Part shown: positions 49,213 through 61,042 of the stretch, one piece after another
How the letters are laid out: the number at the start of each line of letters is the position of its first letter
Position numbering within the stretch: the stretch's first letter is position 1
Source of the DNA: Zanthoxylum bungeanum
Lineage: Eukaryota > Streptophyta > Magnoliopsida > Sapindales > Rutaceae
NCBI GenBank assembly: GCA_019454045.1
Contig: SKCR01041523.1
Coordinates: forward strand, 1-64,000
DNA length: 64,000 bases
Direction: 5' to 3'
The notes under the pieces: model-generated
Database searches by the model: none
The model's input: only the letters and a program-made list of their open reading frames with translations
What the model was told of the DNA's origin: nothing
Translations under genes and position numbers: made by a program

Positions 49213-49667
49213 CTTCGTGAAGCTTGTTTAAGTCCATAAATGGACTTCTTAAGCTTACAAACCATACCCGAGGTTTGGCTGGATGTGAAACCTTCCGGCT
49301 GTTCCATATAGATTTCTTCATCAAGAAACCCATTTAGAAAAGCCGTTTTGACATCCATTTGCCAAATCTCGTAGTCATGATACGCAGCTATAGAAAGCAA
49401 AATCCGGATAGACTTAAGCATTGCTACCGGCGAAAAAGTTTCATCGTAGTCGACGCCAGGTCGCTGCGTGTAACCTTTTGCTACCAGTCGGGCCTTGTAA
49501 GTTTCAACCTTACCGTCAGGCCCGCGCTTCCTTTTGTAAACCCATTTACAACCGATAGGAACAATTCCTTCGGGAAGCGGAATCAAGTCCCAAACTTGAT
49601 TTTCATGCATTGAGTCTATCTCGGATTTCATGGCACTTTGCCATTTCACGGAGTCGATGTCCAACAT
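49107..49667 (-). pseudogene. Copia reverse transcriptase, N-terminal half
   Basis: WQSAMKSEIDSMHENQVWDL, GCKWVYKRKRGPDGKVETYK, ARLVAKGYTQRPGVDYDETF, WQMDVKTAFLNGFLDEEIYM and VCKLKKSIYGLKQASRSW are the classic copia RT blocks. The first catalytic Asp is in MDVKTAFLNG. A frameshift near 49200 separates it from the YVDD half. About 360 bases upstream (49668-50027) are the acidic linker between integrase and RT, broken by stops. Confidence 0.93.
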
Positions 49668-50027
49668 CGATTCTCTATAGGTGAAAGGATCGGTCTCTTC
49701 TCACTAAGAGAACATCCAGACTCTTTTCTTGTATCAAATACAAGCGTTCAGGAGGTCTAGATACCCTTTCCCCGACCTACGGAGTGTGTGTGTTGAAGGT
49801 CCTTCATCTACTTGAACTTCAGGTTCCTCCGTTGGTTCGTTGTTTTCAGGTTGGACTTCATCAAGCTCAACCTGTCTATGATCACCACCTTCTGACAAAA
49901 ATTCTACTTCTAGAAATTTTGCGAAGCGAGCTACGAAACATTTCGATGCTCGGTATCATAGAACAGATATCCCCTCTGTTTCGAGGGATATCCAACAAAC
50001 CTAAACTTTTGCCCTCGAGGCGAAAGC

Positions 50028-50624
50028 TTACTTTTGCTGAGTCACCCTGACATAGGCAGGACAACCCCAAACCTTAATATAATTAAGATTCGGTCTCCTA
50101 CCGAACCATATCTCATACGGTGTCGTAGGAACAGCCTTTGAAGGAATCTTATTCAAAAGATGTGCGGCTGTTAAGAGACAGTAACCCCATAAGTAATAGG
50201 GCAAATCTGTGAAACTCAACATCGATCGGACCATATCCAATAAAGTCCGATTTCTCCTTTCAGATACACCATTGTGCTGTGGTGTACCTGGAGGAGTATA
50301 TTGAGCGAGAATCCCATTCTCCTTCATATAATCCATGAACTCACCACTCATATATTCGCCGCCTCGATCTGATCGAAGGCATTTAATATATTTACCAGTT
50401 TGTTTTTCTACTTCATTTCGGAACTCTTTGAACTTTTCAAAGGTTTCCGATTTATGTCGCATCAAATACACATAACCGTACCGTGACAAATCATCGGTAA
50501 AGGTAACGAAGTACGAATAACCACTGTGAGCAGTTTGACTTAGTGGACCACATACATCAGAATGTACGAGTTCCAGTAAGTTAATGGCACGGTGTCCAAC
50601 ACCAGAAAATGGGGCCTTGGTCAT
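50028..50624 (-). pseudogene. Copia integrase core
   Basis: LLELVHSDVCGPLSQTAHSG (first catalytic Asp), CLRSDRGGEYMSGEFMDYMK (second Asp) and QHNGVSERRNRTLLDMVRSM (Glu) form the D-D-E core. TPYEIWFGRRPNLNYIKVWG begins the C-terminal domain. Confidence 0.92.
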
Positions 50625-50679
50625 TTACCCTGAATACAGGATTCACAAGTTGGATAGGATTCAATGGTAAGATCTGATA

Positions 50680-51237
50680 TCAAACCATTCCTAACCAATG
50701 GGTAAGGCGTTTAACGCCAATGTGACCAAGTCTCATATGCCAAAGTTCAGTATTATTAATTACAGGTAAACTACGTTTATTAACTCCAGTATTTAATATA
50801 TCTTTTGAAGTTTGCAATGTATAATGACCATGCTGGTTTGGACAACAAAGGATCTGAATATTATTTCTATCATATAAATACAAAGAACTATTCTTAATAT
50901 TCATACAAAGCCTTCTGTATCAATACAAAAAGTGATATAATATTAGCGACACATCCCGGTACAAAATGACAGTCATGTAACAAAAGTGTCCCATTCGGCA
51001 ATGAGATCTCGCATACTCCCACTGCAACTGCATCCAAAGAGTCTCCACTCCCGAACCGCAACTGCATCTCCCTGGCTTCAGCCTCCTACTTTCCTTCAGC
51101 ACCTGCAACGAATTGCAAATGTGAATGGGACAAGCAGAATCTAAAATCCAGCTGGATGTAACGGCTTCACAAGCCAAAGATAAATCAATAACTGGAAAAA
51201 TAAAAGTACCTGATGTAGATGCTCTGTCTCTCCTCAT
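50680..51237 (-). pseudogene. Copia protease and GAG-pre-integrase region
   Basis: SSWILDSACPIHICNS is the aspartic protease active-site region (D-S-A). In the next frame ELWHMRLGHIGVKRLTH is the His-His part of the pre-integrase zinc-binding domain. Stops at about 50920 and 50680 separate the frames. Confidence 0.85.
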
Positions 51238-52063
51238 CTGGGCAATGTAATCTGGACAGTTCCTCTTCCAGTGCCCGACCTTGCCGCAGTGGTGGCATTT
51301 GTCTTCAGAAGCCCTTTTGGGCTTGGCTATCTTCGCCTGCTGTGGAGGACCGAAGGCCTTCTTCTTCTTCTTCCTTTCTCTTCTTTCCCTTGGACATTCC
51401 TGGGAAGAAGCAGAGAGAAGTAGATCTAGGTGGGCGAGTCGGTACTCCCTTCTTCAGATCCTCTTCTGCCGTGAGCAACATCCTATGTAGCTCCTGGTAG
51501 GTGCAGACTGTCCCGTGCATGTTGAAGTACATCACAAACTGGCGGAATGAAGCTGGCAGAGAACCAAGAATGACACTCCTACCGAGAATGTCATTCAGGA
51601 TGAGATTATGTTGCCTCAATTGATCGATCAAATCGATCATTTGAAGAACATGTGGGCTAACACTTTGCCCCTCATCCAGACGCGCATGGAACAGTTCCAT
51701 GGCGACCTTGTGAACAATAACCTGTTCCTGGTTCTCGAACGATTGTCTTAATCGCGTTATCATACTATAGGAATCTGATGTTCCATAGTATTGTTGCTTG
51801 AGTTTCGGAGAGAGCGAACTAAGGATGTATGATTTAACCCTTAAATCATCATTCTTCCAAGCTTCAAAAACTTGGCGTTCCTCCTCCGAAGCATCCTCAC
51901 CCACTGCAAGGGGCAACGGACCCTCAAGAACATAACCCAACTTTTCGGAATCGAGGACAATCCTCAAATCCAATTCCCAGTCTGTAAAGTTCTCAGCGCT
52001 CAGCGCCTTTAGTTTGTTCGCATCTAACATACGCGCAAACTGGTTTGTGGATTGACCCGCCAT
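51190..52063 (-). pseudogene. Copia gag with CCHC knuckle
   Basis: The start is the ATG at 52063 (MAGQSTNQFARMLDANKLKA), not the upstream in-frame one. LKSYILSSLSP-type UBN2 gag segments and LRQHNLILNDILGRSVILGS follow. After a frameshift near 51310 the knuckle CHHCGKVGHWKRNC (C-x2-C-x4-H-x4-C) lies at about 51255-51296. Confidence 0.9.
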
Positions 52064-52816
52064 CGCAAATCTATCATATAGATCACGAAAAACGGTTAGC
52101 AGAAATAAAGCAGTTTCATATAATATCAAAAGCATAAACTAGATCATGGATTTTTAATCTAATATGCCCCTCCCACTAAATCATGCAATACTGTAATCCC
52201 AAAACAGAATACAAATATTTAATAATTAAATTAAATATAAATAGTGAAAGTGGATCCCGTGAATATATTTCAGCTCACAGCAGAGGCACGGTCTCGCCTA
52301 CGTATATTCATCAGGTAGACAACTCATTTGTCAATCACTCAACAGTGACTCCTAAGTATCCGGTCCTGGCCGTTTCTCGTTGTCGCTGCGAAGGCAGGCC
52401 CACAAGGAGACGTACCAAGGTAAACTCGTCAATGATAAACTCAAGTTACTTACGTAATCCTGACAGCTAGGGCACGCACGTTCAGAATTCCGCTTTTACT
52501 TGAATTTATATAGTATCTATGTATACATCCGGTATAATCTTTTCGGCTACACCTCACATCAGCAGGGCACGGTCTCGGATGTAGTCACAAAGAATATTCA
52601 TAAACCGTATTGACAAGACGGACCATATAACATGCATCAAATACATTACATTAAAACCTTATTATTAGGGATTTTCCGCTAAGTGTCATACACCCTAAAT
52701 CTAATCAAATTAGTTCCTAATAAGCATGCATAAATCAAGAAAACATGATTAAACATTGATTCAATGAAGGCTAATCATTTTAGTGGCCTAGAATCAGACT
52801 CGCTCTGATACCATTT
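52064..52816 (-). other. Copia 5' untranslated leader and primer-binding site
   Basis: Between the 5' LTR and gag, 750 bp without a conserved frame. The PBS lies at 52802-52813, 3 bp from the LTR. Confidence 0.75.
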
Positions 52817-55221
52817 TGAAGGGGTTTATAGGGGTGAATCCGGTAACGCAGCGGAAGCGGTGAAAATCCGATTTTCAGATTTCAAAACTTTTTCTCGGAT
52901 TAATTAAATAAACATATTTATTTATATTCCAATAATCAAATTATGAAATAAAATTCAAATGAATCAAATTCAAGTGAAATTACCAAATTACCCTTATATG
53001 GTATTTTTGTCCGTTTTAGTCCGAAATTGATCCAATCAATTTTGAATGATTCTAAATCATTTCTAAGATGAACTTATCATGTTCAAAACATCAAAACACC
53101 AAAGAACACAAAATCCCAAATTCCTCACCAAAGCCGTGAGCTCCATTTGGGGGCAAGTTGACCATTTGGTCATTTCATGCTTCAAAACTCATCTTAATGA
53201 AATCCAATCAACATGAAACTTTGCATGCATCATATACACACACCCAATGCTCAACATATATGAAAACCCCCAAATTTGGAATTAGTTTAAAACCCTAATT
53301 TTCAATTTCCACAAATTGGACAAACAAATAGGAATTACCATTACATTAAATCAAATGTTTCATCATCATCATCTTTCAACAATTCAAGTCTCACACAATG
53401 AAACAACTCAAGATCAAATCTAGGTCATTTAAGAGTGGGTCAACAACTCTAGAATAGCAACATGGTTTCATAAACCTTAAAAGAACATATAACTACACTA
53501 GTTACACTCTTTGTTCATCATACATGCTCAACACTTTCAAACCAATTTCCATCATCAAAAACCACAAGAAATAAAGAAAAGAATAACTAAGAAACTCATG
53601 AGAGAAGCCTAGATCATAAGGAACAATTCCTTTCTAATAGTAAGTTTAAGAAACTTACAAAATCCAAGCTTTTCTTTGGTTTTTCTTTTTTCTCCTTCAC
53701 TTTCTTTCTTTGCTTTCTTCAATGGAATTTTGTTTTTGGTAAAGTGTATTAGGTTAATGAAATGAAAAATGAAAAAACAATTTATATTGCAACTTTTGCA
53801 CTTGGCCGAAATTAGCATACCAAATTCACCAAAATTGTAATTTCAATTTCATTTCATTATTAGTAATCAACTTGCATAAATATCTTTTATAACCTTTATT
53901 AGATATTTATTTTGGTCAACATTGCAACTAATGTCATTTACTTTAATTATCCTAACATAAGATATTTATATTTTAATTATTTAATCATTTAACAATTAAA
54001 TAATTAATTAATTAATCAAATACAAATATATTAAATATATGTATAATATTTACATTAAATATTAAAAACATATATTCATTTAGGAAATAAGTCAAATAAC
54101 TCATTTTGACTATTAATTAATGTGTATTTAAATTAATCAAGTATTAAATGTAAATACACAATAATTAAGTAAATGACTATCTAGTCTCTTTAGCATGTAT
54201 CTTGCGTTTAACCATTAAACGACTTTATAAATAATCAATATTATTTATTTATGTTGCTCTAGTGCTCAACGAGTATGTTTCATTATTGAGACTCTCTAGG
54301 TTCAGGTATATCCGTCACGAAATCAAATTTCATGTCCATAATCTATCCACCCGTAGATTATGACGATCACGGATAATCTCGCTAAACCATACAGGTCGAG
54401 GTCATCGCAAATGTATAATTCCTCCGTCACAGGTATCCGGATAAATCCCAGAGATATAGATGTAAACGTCAAATCTCTATCGGGATTATCCAGTCGACTA
54501 TTCTATTAGCAATCTCAAAAAGAATGTTTAGAACTAGCTTCTAAACTTACCACGGGCCCATGGTTTTATCTGATTGCTAATCATATGGACTACCTATGCT
54601 CTGGTACACAGAACTGACGGATCCTATCTTGATACACATAGGACACCCTGAGGATCTATCTACACCCAACGAACAGGCGGAGGTCTGATCTAAATAGATC
54701 GGTGACGTGACTGCCATCTAAGTGTAGAAGATGTCTCATGTGCCCACAATGGCATCTCAAGTCTAAGAATCACAAGTGCTACTCAACCCAAGAAGATTCT
54801 TATTGACGCTGGTGTACCATCCATTAAGAATCTTCGGTGAGTCGTTCAGTGTTTATCCGCTATAAACACCTACACGTCTATACTAGTCTCCAAGACTAAT
54901 GGTTCATTGAGAAACCATTGGAATCATATATTCCAGTATACGACATGTACCGGTCTCAACGGGTTTACTATACTGACCAAGTAGTGTAAACCTTGACCAG
55001 GAACTGTCTGAGAATGACAACGTCATGATACGACTCAATGTCCGTTGCGACGCTTTTGCAACTGTATCATGACTAATCATTCTCGGGTCATTACGTCTTT
55101 ACCATATAAAAGAATATATTATATTATAGAAACTGCATATATTATTACTAATAATAATGTTTTACAGAAGTATTTAACAAAATACAACCGGGAATTGGCG
55201 CTCTGAGCACCAACCCCTACA
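52817..55221 (-). repeat. Copia LTR B (5' LTR), 2405 bp
   Basis: Same sequence as LTR A. Differences are concentrated in the left half (52817-54110), where single-base indels are frequent; the right half shows only about eight. Confidence 0.92.
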
Positions 55222-55599
55222 TATAAGTTTGGGGTAGTTGTGCTCCCGCTATTGCAAAGAGTTCTCGTGCTCTTTTATAAACCTCTTCCCCCTGAAGTGG
55301 TCTGACGTTAAAATGAAGCGAGTTTAGTCGGATTGGTCTATGCCCGGGATTTTAATTGTAGCACTTTGTGATTGGTTCATGGGTTTGAATGCTCGACCTC
55401 TGATCAATCCCATTCTATCGAGTATGTCCCATGAATTTTGAATATGGCTTTCAATTTTAATTGAACGAGTGGGTGGAATTTTGGAAAAGAGAAAGTTTAT
55501 TCATATTCGGAGACATACTGCCCTTCTTACAGCTCTTCTGCGGACATTCGAGAATGCTTTAACCTTGAGCTCCTCCACCCCTTGTCGGGTGCTGCACAA
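55222..55599 (-). other. Untranslated region after pol in the Tat-like element
   Basis: Continues the sequence interrupted at 45704. Mostly non-coding; bases 55470-55599 read on minus may be the last codons of pol in a shifted frame. Confidence 0.4.
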
Positions 55600-56620
55600 A
55601 AAAGAATCTACTGAAAGTATTTTCTTAAACATCTCGGTGTTCCAGGGTTTCTTTAAATCCGTGCCGTCCATATGTTCTAAGATTAGCCTCTGGCCTTACC
55701 ACCTCTTCTGCAATTTTATAGGGCCTTCCCACTTGGCTCCTAACGAGCCTTCTTTCAATGCCTTGAGTGTTCAGAGTGACCTTCTTAATACCAGGTCGCC
55801 TGGGAGAAGGCGCGAGTTCGAACTTTTTTTGTAGAAAACGGGTCATCCTTGTTGATTAAATTGCTGTCCTCATGGCTGACTTCTCTCTTTTTTCCACGAT
55901 CAGGTCGAGGTGGCTTCTGATAAGCTCTTCATTTTTTCCGCTCTCAAATGACGGACCCTGTGGGTAGTTATTCCGATCTCTGCTGGAATAACTGCTTCAC
56001 ACCCCGTATGATAAGGAAAATTGGGTCTCCCCTGTAGAATCTTTATAGGTCGCTGGTGTGCCCACAGTACTTCCGGCAATTCCTCGTCTCATAAGCTCTT
56101 GCAGGATCCGAGCCGAGCTTTAAGATTTTCCTTGATGGTTTTTGTTTGCCGCCTCAACCTGTCTGTTTGACTTGGGGTGGGCTGGTGAGGCGAACCTTAA
56201 GATGATCTGGAGGTCTTCGCAGAGTTTCCTGAATCCCTTGCTATCGAACTGTTTTCCGTTGTCAGTGACGACATCCCATGGGATTCCGAACCTGTAGATA
56301 ATATTCTTCTTCAAAAACTATGTGGCCTTCTTCTTTTTGTGAGGTGGATAGGGGTTTGGCCTCCACCCATTTGGTGAAATAGTCTATGGCCACGATGGCG
56401 TACTTCGCATGTCCACGTCCCTTTGGCATTGGTCCGATGATATCTAGCCCCCACTGAGCGAATGGCCAGGGACTGGACAGGGTGGTTAACTACTCTGCTG
56501 GCTGGTGGTGGATATTGGCATTCTTCTGCATCCTTCGCATTTCCGGGCTACCTCCATGCCGTCCTGATGCATAGTTGGCCAATCAACCCTTGCCTTAGAT
56601 GCTAGTCCTTGTGGACACTC
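55600..56620 (-). pseudogene. Gypsy integrase fragment (Tat-like element)
   Basis: On minus, in several frames: the zinc-finger end (ARKCEGC), QWGLDIIGPMPKGRG-like and IVAIDYFTKWVEAK-like core blocks with the first catalytic Asp, then GIPWDVVTDNGKQFDSKGFR with the second Asp and SPAHPKSNRQVEAANK with the Glu. RKVTLNTQGIE and GRPYKIAEE-type segments are the C-terminal domain. Interrupted by at least four frameshifts or stops. Confidence 0.8.
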
Positions 56621-57653
56621 AATCTTTGCCACTAAGTTATAAGACCATGCCTAAGGGTCGCTGCGTCTTATGACTCAGAAAAGTCAAACCATTGTCAATA
56701 GTACGATTTAGGGACAAATGGTATTGGTCAGTCTGGTAAAGCCTAGTCCTGCCAATACGGTTTAAGCCCTTTGGGTCTATACTTTACAATGGGAGGCAAA
56801 TTTTAGACTTAAATTATTATTGAGGATTTTAGCAAGTTTAAGTGAATAACTGTCAAATGGATTCCTCCATTGAAAATTCCCCAGGGAGGGTGGAGCGAAC
56901 TCTCTTAAATACCCTTACCTCTTAGGCTCTTATTGCCTTGGTGACAGAATAAAAATAGATCCTCCAAATTAGTCCAACACTTTAAATATGCTTTAAGGTA
57001 AGCTTTGAGTAAATGATTATCTAGATGTCTTCACAGCTTTTCCTTTTGGCTATAAAAAGGTAGTGAGTGAAGGAAGACACCAAATCATTATCTAACTCTA
57101 GTAATACCTTTGGTTAAATTAACTTTAGTTTGGAAAGTTTTATTAACGCCTTGGTCCCACCCCACTTGTATCTTTTATAATGTCTTTTATTATAAACAAG
57201 TGATTTATATTTATTAGCCTTAAAGGTAATAAATCTCTAAGTTCATCACAGAATAATTACTTAGCTAAGGGATAAGCAATACACTCTCTATTTCCTTAGA
57301 AAGTCTCTAGATGTTTGCACCCTAAAATAATCATGCCAATTCTAATCATACATAGAATCATCAAGCATATGAGTTTTAATATGTTGGAATTATTTTAGGC
57401 ATTAAATAACTTTGATTAATATTTAATTATGATATTGCATTTTATTTTAATCAAATAAATTTACTATTCACATTTTTTTACAGATGCGTGAACTTTAAAT
57501 GCAATTTCACAATTCAAATCTTAACCAAATCATGCAAAACTTGTGCCTAAAATTAAGTTCAGGGTGTTAGCTTTCCAACGAGCTTTTACACACCCAATTT
57601 CGAGTTCAAATGAGAGAGAACTAATCAAAACAAAAACGGCGCGCTGATATCAC
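56621..57653. other. Non-coding DNA, probably retroelement-derived
   Basis: No protein domain found. A plus-strand TATA-like GGCTATAAAAAGG lies at about 57051. The right end carries GCGCTGATATCAC, a decayed primer-binding site for the LTR that follows. Confidence 0.45.
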
Positions 57654-59596
57654 TGTTGGAAACGGCCGCGAGTGCGCAGCGGAAAATCAAAAAAATATTA
57701 TGATGCCGCTATCCCTTTGCCCAAGACCCATTTGTTTTTATTATTCTACAAGCCTAGGCATGTTACTATATATTCTAAGCATAAAACTCATAAAACATGC
57801 AAAAAACATAAACCTAAACATGCTAACTATCATAAGAACTCTAATTAAAATAAAGAAAGAAAAAGACTTACTTGAACCGAAGACTCCTCCAGTCCTCCCT
57901 CCAATCTACAAGCTTTTCTCGAACTCAGCAAGCTCTTCCACGTTCCAAAGAGCCACCCAAGTGTGTGGCCTCCAAAGATGCACACACCAAAGCCAAAACT
58001 CAACGGCAAGACTACGCCTTGAGTGCACATGTATTTTGCCCTTGGTGCTAGCCTAGGCAAATACCTCAAAACTTTTAACTCGAGGTTCCTCTAGTCAATT
58101 AGACTTAAGGATCCTCAAAATCAGTGGCTTACTCTTAAACTTTAGAGTTGCTCACTTATATAAACCAAGATATGAAAGGTTTGGTGCAAAAATTTGTGAA
58201 GAATTCTTGGGTTTATATAGGTGCTCCAAAGACAACAAAATTAATTAAGAATCCGATGTGGGATAAATGCTAATTTAATCTTAGCCATTGGATCTTAATT
58301 TAGTGGTTTAATGAGATTATAAAACCCTAATAAGAGTTTGGGCCGAATTGGAAATCAAAACAAATAACAAATAAAAAATTTACTATTCACGTTATTATTC
58401 ACGTTAAATTCACGTTTTATTTATTTATTTATTCTAATTCCCAAAGTGCCCATATCGTCATTCACCAATCCTTAAGCCACTATGGAACCTCATAAATGAT
58501 CTGTTCAATAATTAAACACATTGAACCATTTATGAACAATTCCTACAGCAATCATATATGCTGTTAAATTTTACTGTGCACTGTTAACCATTGATTTCGA
58601 CTTTGTTGTGTGTGACCTTTTGGGTTCCCCTCAAGTTGGACATGAAATGAATCGTGATAATTTAATCGAACATAAATTATCCTCCGATCAGATGGTCGTT
58701 CGATTTCAATGACCAAGGTTGACATCTAGCAACATGCCAAGGCCCCCAAATGAGAAGGAAAGATATATATACCCATTATGTATGCGATTTACATATGATA
58801 CGGTCCTCGCCTCACTGTATCCCCACCGTTTGACCTAGGGTATGGAAAGTGTCTATCCATATAGTCAAAGGTATGATGTTGATAGTGTCATGAATCGTGC
58901 TAACCCAAGAATCTCACATGATTCTTCCGTTGCGGCCACAGTCTCAAGCACTGATCACACATATCAACCCGCAAACTGGAATACTACTCTTATAAGAAAA
59001 TATTATCCGAGAGAGTGGTGATTTCTCTGTTGTATCTTTACAAACTTCATGTGTTTCAACAAATGACCAATCAATCCCCTTATGACCAGATCTTTTGAAC
59101 CGGGGAAGAGAAAGTCAAAGTTATTTGATCCACACATAAGATTGTAAAGACCTCAAGTCTAAGGACTAGTCATACATCGATACATGAAAGTTCTCACAGA
59201 CACATGGGATAAACACTCCATGTGAAAACTTTCGGCGGTCAGTTCGATGGACTCATGCATCCATGTGATACACCAAGCGGACGGATCTCCGCTAGTAGCC
59301 TATGAGATCGGCTACCCCACTTAAGGGCGGATCATATCATCATGCTAGTCTCTCCGCTTTGTGAACGCCCAAATTATTCACAAAACTATGACTAGGAACG
59401 TTTAAGAGTAATGATTCTCATAAGGCGTGTAAGCCATCATCTTATTACTCCAAGGGCTTTATTACAGTGTTTGATGATTCATATAAGTTATGTAAGACAC
59501 GTATAATAAAATGCCATTTTATTAATTAATGAAAATATTACAAATACATGTACATATAACCCATCCACAAGTTGGGTATAGGGCATATCCCTAACA
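57654..59596 (-). repeat. Isolated LTR, 1.94 kb, with decayed PBS
   Basis: Begins TGTTGGAAACGGCC and ends ATCCCTAACA on plus. The adjacent minus-strand GTGATATCAGCGC resembles a tRNA-iMet PBS, so this is the 5' LTR of a minus-strand element whose interior is lost. No TSD is visible (ATCAC and ATAGA flank it). A 118-codon open frame at 57700-58056 looks like chance. Confidence 0.65.
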
Positions 59597-59829
59597 ATAG
59601 ATAGACGCCCTTTAATATCTCTAAATATTTCATTTGTATAATTTAAAAATTTGACATTTTTGGTATTTCTAGTCTTCTAAATTCTACTGCAGCAGGATTT
59701 GAAGCTTTTGAACGAATTAGTAAAAACATTTTTTTCACACCAACTTAAAAAAAGATGTGTCATAAAGTTAATTTAGCAAATTCTTCTATATTTTTAGCAT
59801 CAGAATATTAAATAAATTTAAAGCACTCG

Positions 59830-60126
59830 TACCTCTACTAGATGATGCGTACCTGGCCATTTGAGTTTGCATCGTATCAAGTCCAAGTTCAACCGCATGA
59901 TGTCTTTCCAAGTGCTTGATCATATTGCTGTATCCACCAGAAAATTTGTAAGAAACTCCACAATGGTTGCATACTGCTCTTGAACCTTCATCAGTATCGT
60001 TTAAATGAAAATGAATTTGAAAACATCCAAGGAACGAGACTTAACTTCTCTTCTCCGTGAACCGATAATAGAGCCGCTCTCTTGGGTTGACACATTTGAC
60101 ATTGTGTTCTCAGATGAGCTTGCCAT
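59830..60126 (-). pseudogene. hAT transposase N-terminus with BED zinc finger, fragment
   Basis: The ATG at 60126 opens MASSSENTMSNVSTQESGS. After a frameshift near 60030 the sequence reads DTDEGSRAVCNHCGVSYKFS and GGYSNMIKHLERHH, a BED-type finger (C-x2-C ... H-x4-H) used by hAT transposases to bind element ends. It ends at about 59830 where similarity stops. The dimerisation domain and catalytic core are missing. Confidence 0.7.
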
Positions 60127-60369
60127 TTGTTGTTTAAGAAATTTTAAAAAATTAGAGAATTATAGGAATTGAGAATTGAGAAATTGGTGTGTTGAAATAA
60201 TGAAAAATGACTCATATTTATACATTTTTAGTATATTTTTGTGATACTTAAAATGCCCCTAAAATTACCCGATTTATTACTATTATTATGGGTAATTTGA
60301 GAATTCCCCAAATTTTTTTTTTATTTTTTTTTGGGCGTTGGGGGCAGGAAGCCCACCCAGCCCAATCAA

Positions 60370-60600
60370 CGACTAGTAGCCGTTGGAGGGGGGGTTCCAA
60401 TCGGTTCCGGTTGTAACCGCTGTAACCGAAAGGTTCCAGCAGTTCCAACCGGTTCGGTTAAAGTAGGAACCCTAACCGAACCGGTCAGGTTCTAGTTCCG
60501 ATTCCGAAACCGGAACCTGTTGGACCGAAACTGTCCGATTCCAACCGATTCGGTTCCGGTTCGGAACCGAAACCTTGGCCGGGTCTACCCGTGACCGGTA
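60370..60600. repeat. hAT-style subterminal repeats (GGTTCCGGTT)
   Basis: Dense copies of AACCGGTTC, GGTTCCGGTTCGG and their complements. Together with the BED fragment it suggests the 5' end of one decayed hAT element reading leftwards, although a clear terminal inverted repeat was not found. Confidence 0.6.
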
Positions 60601-60760
60601 TTGGTATCCATCAACCGACTCCGAGGCAGAGAATTCACCACATTCAGAGGCACCTAGTCAAAATAATATCACGTATTTCTATATTAATAAATATGTGGAT
60701 GACGCGTAAAAGAAAATTAAAAAATAAAAATAAAATCAACGAAACAGAGCCCTGTAGTGA

Positions 60761-60766
60761 CACGTG
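60761..60766. promoter_or_regulatory. G-box CACGTG upstream of the NAC gene
   Basis: GACACGTGAGA fits a G-box/ABRE core, which bZIP factors of abscisic acid signalling bind. It lies about 145 bp upstream of the TATA box. Confidence 0.5.
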
Positions 60767-60905
60767 AGAATCACGTTCCCAAGAAGCGGTTTAACTCGCC
60801 CAAGTGCACATGCCCTCCTCTGGACACGCACGCAAAAAAAAGGAACAACTCATCAGCAAAGCAAAGCAAAGCAAGCAGTTGCTCTCCATTGAAGCTTTAA
60901 TGGCC

Positions 60906-60912
60906 TATAAAT
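60906..60912 (+). promoter_or_regulatory. TATA box of the NAC gene
   Basis: TATAAAT, 137 bp before the start codon. It gives a leader of about 105 bases that is rich in GAAA repeats just before the ATG. Confidence 0.6.
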
Positions 60913-61042
60913 CAACTCCGAATTCTTTCATTACTTTTTTCCTTTTAACAGTAAAACGAAAAAGGAAACACCGAACCCAAAGCAAAACACAAAAACACAG
61001 AGTGATTTTTAAAGAAAGAAATAAAGAAAGAAAGAAAGAAGA

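Larger units (their letters stand above)
45705..55221 (-). mobile_element. Ty1/copia retrotransposon, complete, 9.5 kb, minus strand
   Basis: 5' LTR 55221-52817, PBS 52813-52802 (TGGTATCAGAGC on minus), gag, protease, integrase, reverse transcriptase, RNase H, polypurine tract (minus AGCAAGTGGGAGATTT, 48117-48102) and 3' LTR 48101-45705. Integrase before RT is the Ty1/copia order. LTRs are long (2405 and 2397 bp) and end TGAAGGGG...CCCCTACA on plus. Flanks CAATA and TATAA do not form a perfect TSD. The coding region is broken by several frameshifts, so the element is inactive unless some are sequencing errors. Confidence 0.93.
39985..56620 (-). mobile_element. Tat-lineage-like Ty3/gypsy remnant split by a copia insertion
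   Basis: Integrase is on the minus strand at 55600-56600. Downstream of it in that direction, once the copia element (45705-55221) is removed, come three tandem-repeat families (45700 to 44230), an extra intron-containing ORF on the opposite strand (41610-43806) and a candidate LTR (about 39985-41250). Tat/Retand/Grande elements are known for tandem repeats and antisense extra ORFs between pol and the 3' LTR, which is why I join the parts. The alternative is two separate elements: a plus-strand one with the ORF and a minus-strand pol fragment. Gag, protease and RT are missing. Confidence 0.55.

Noticed and set aside
57700..58056. 118-codon open frame in the isolated LTR
   Set aside because: Lies inside LTR sequence, no domain; the opposite strand is also open over part of it.
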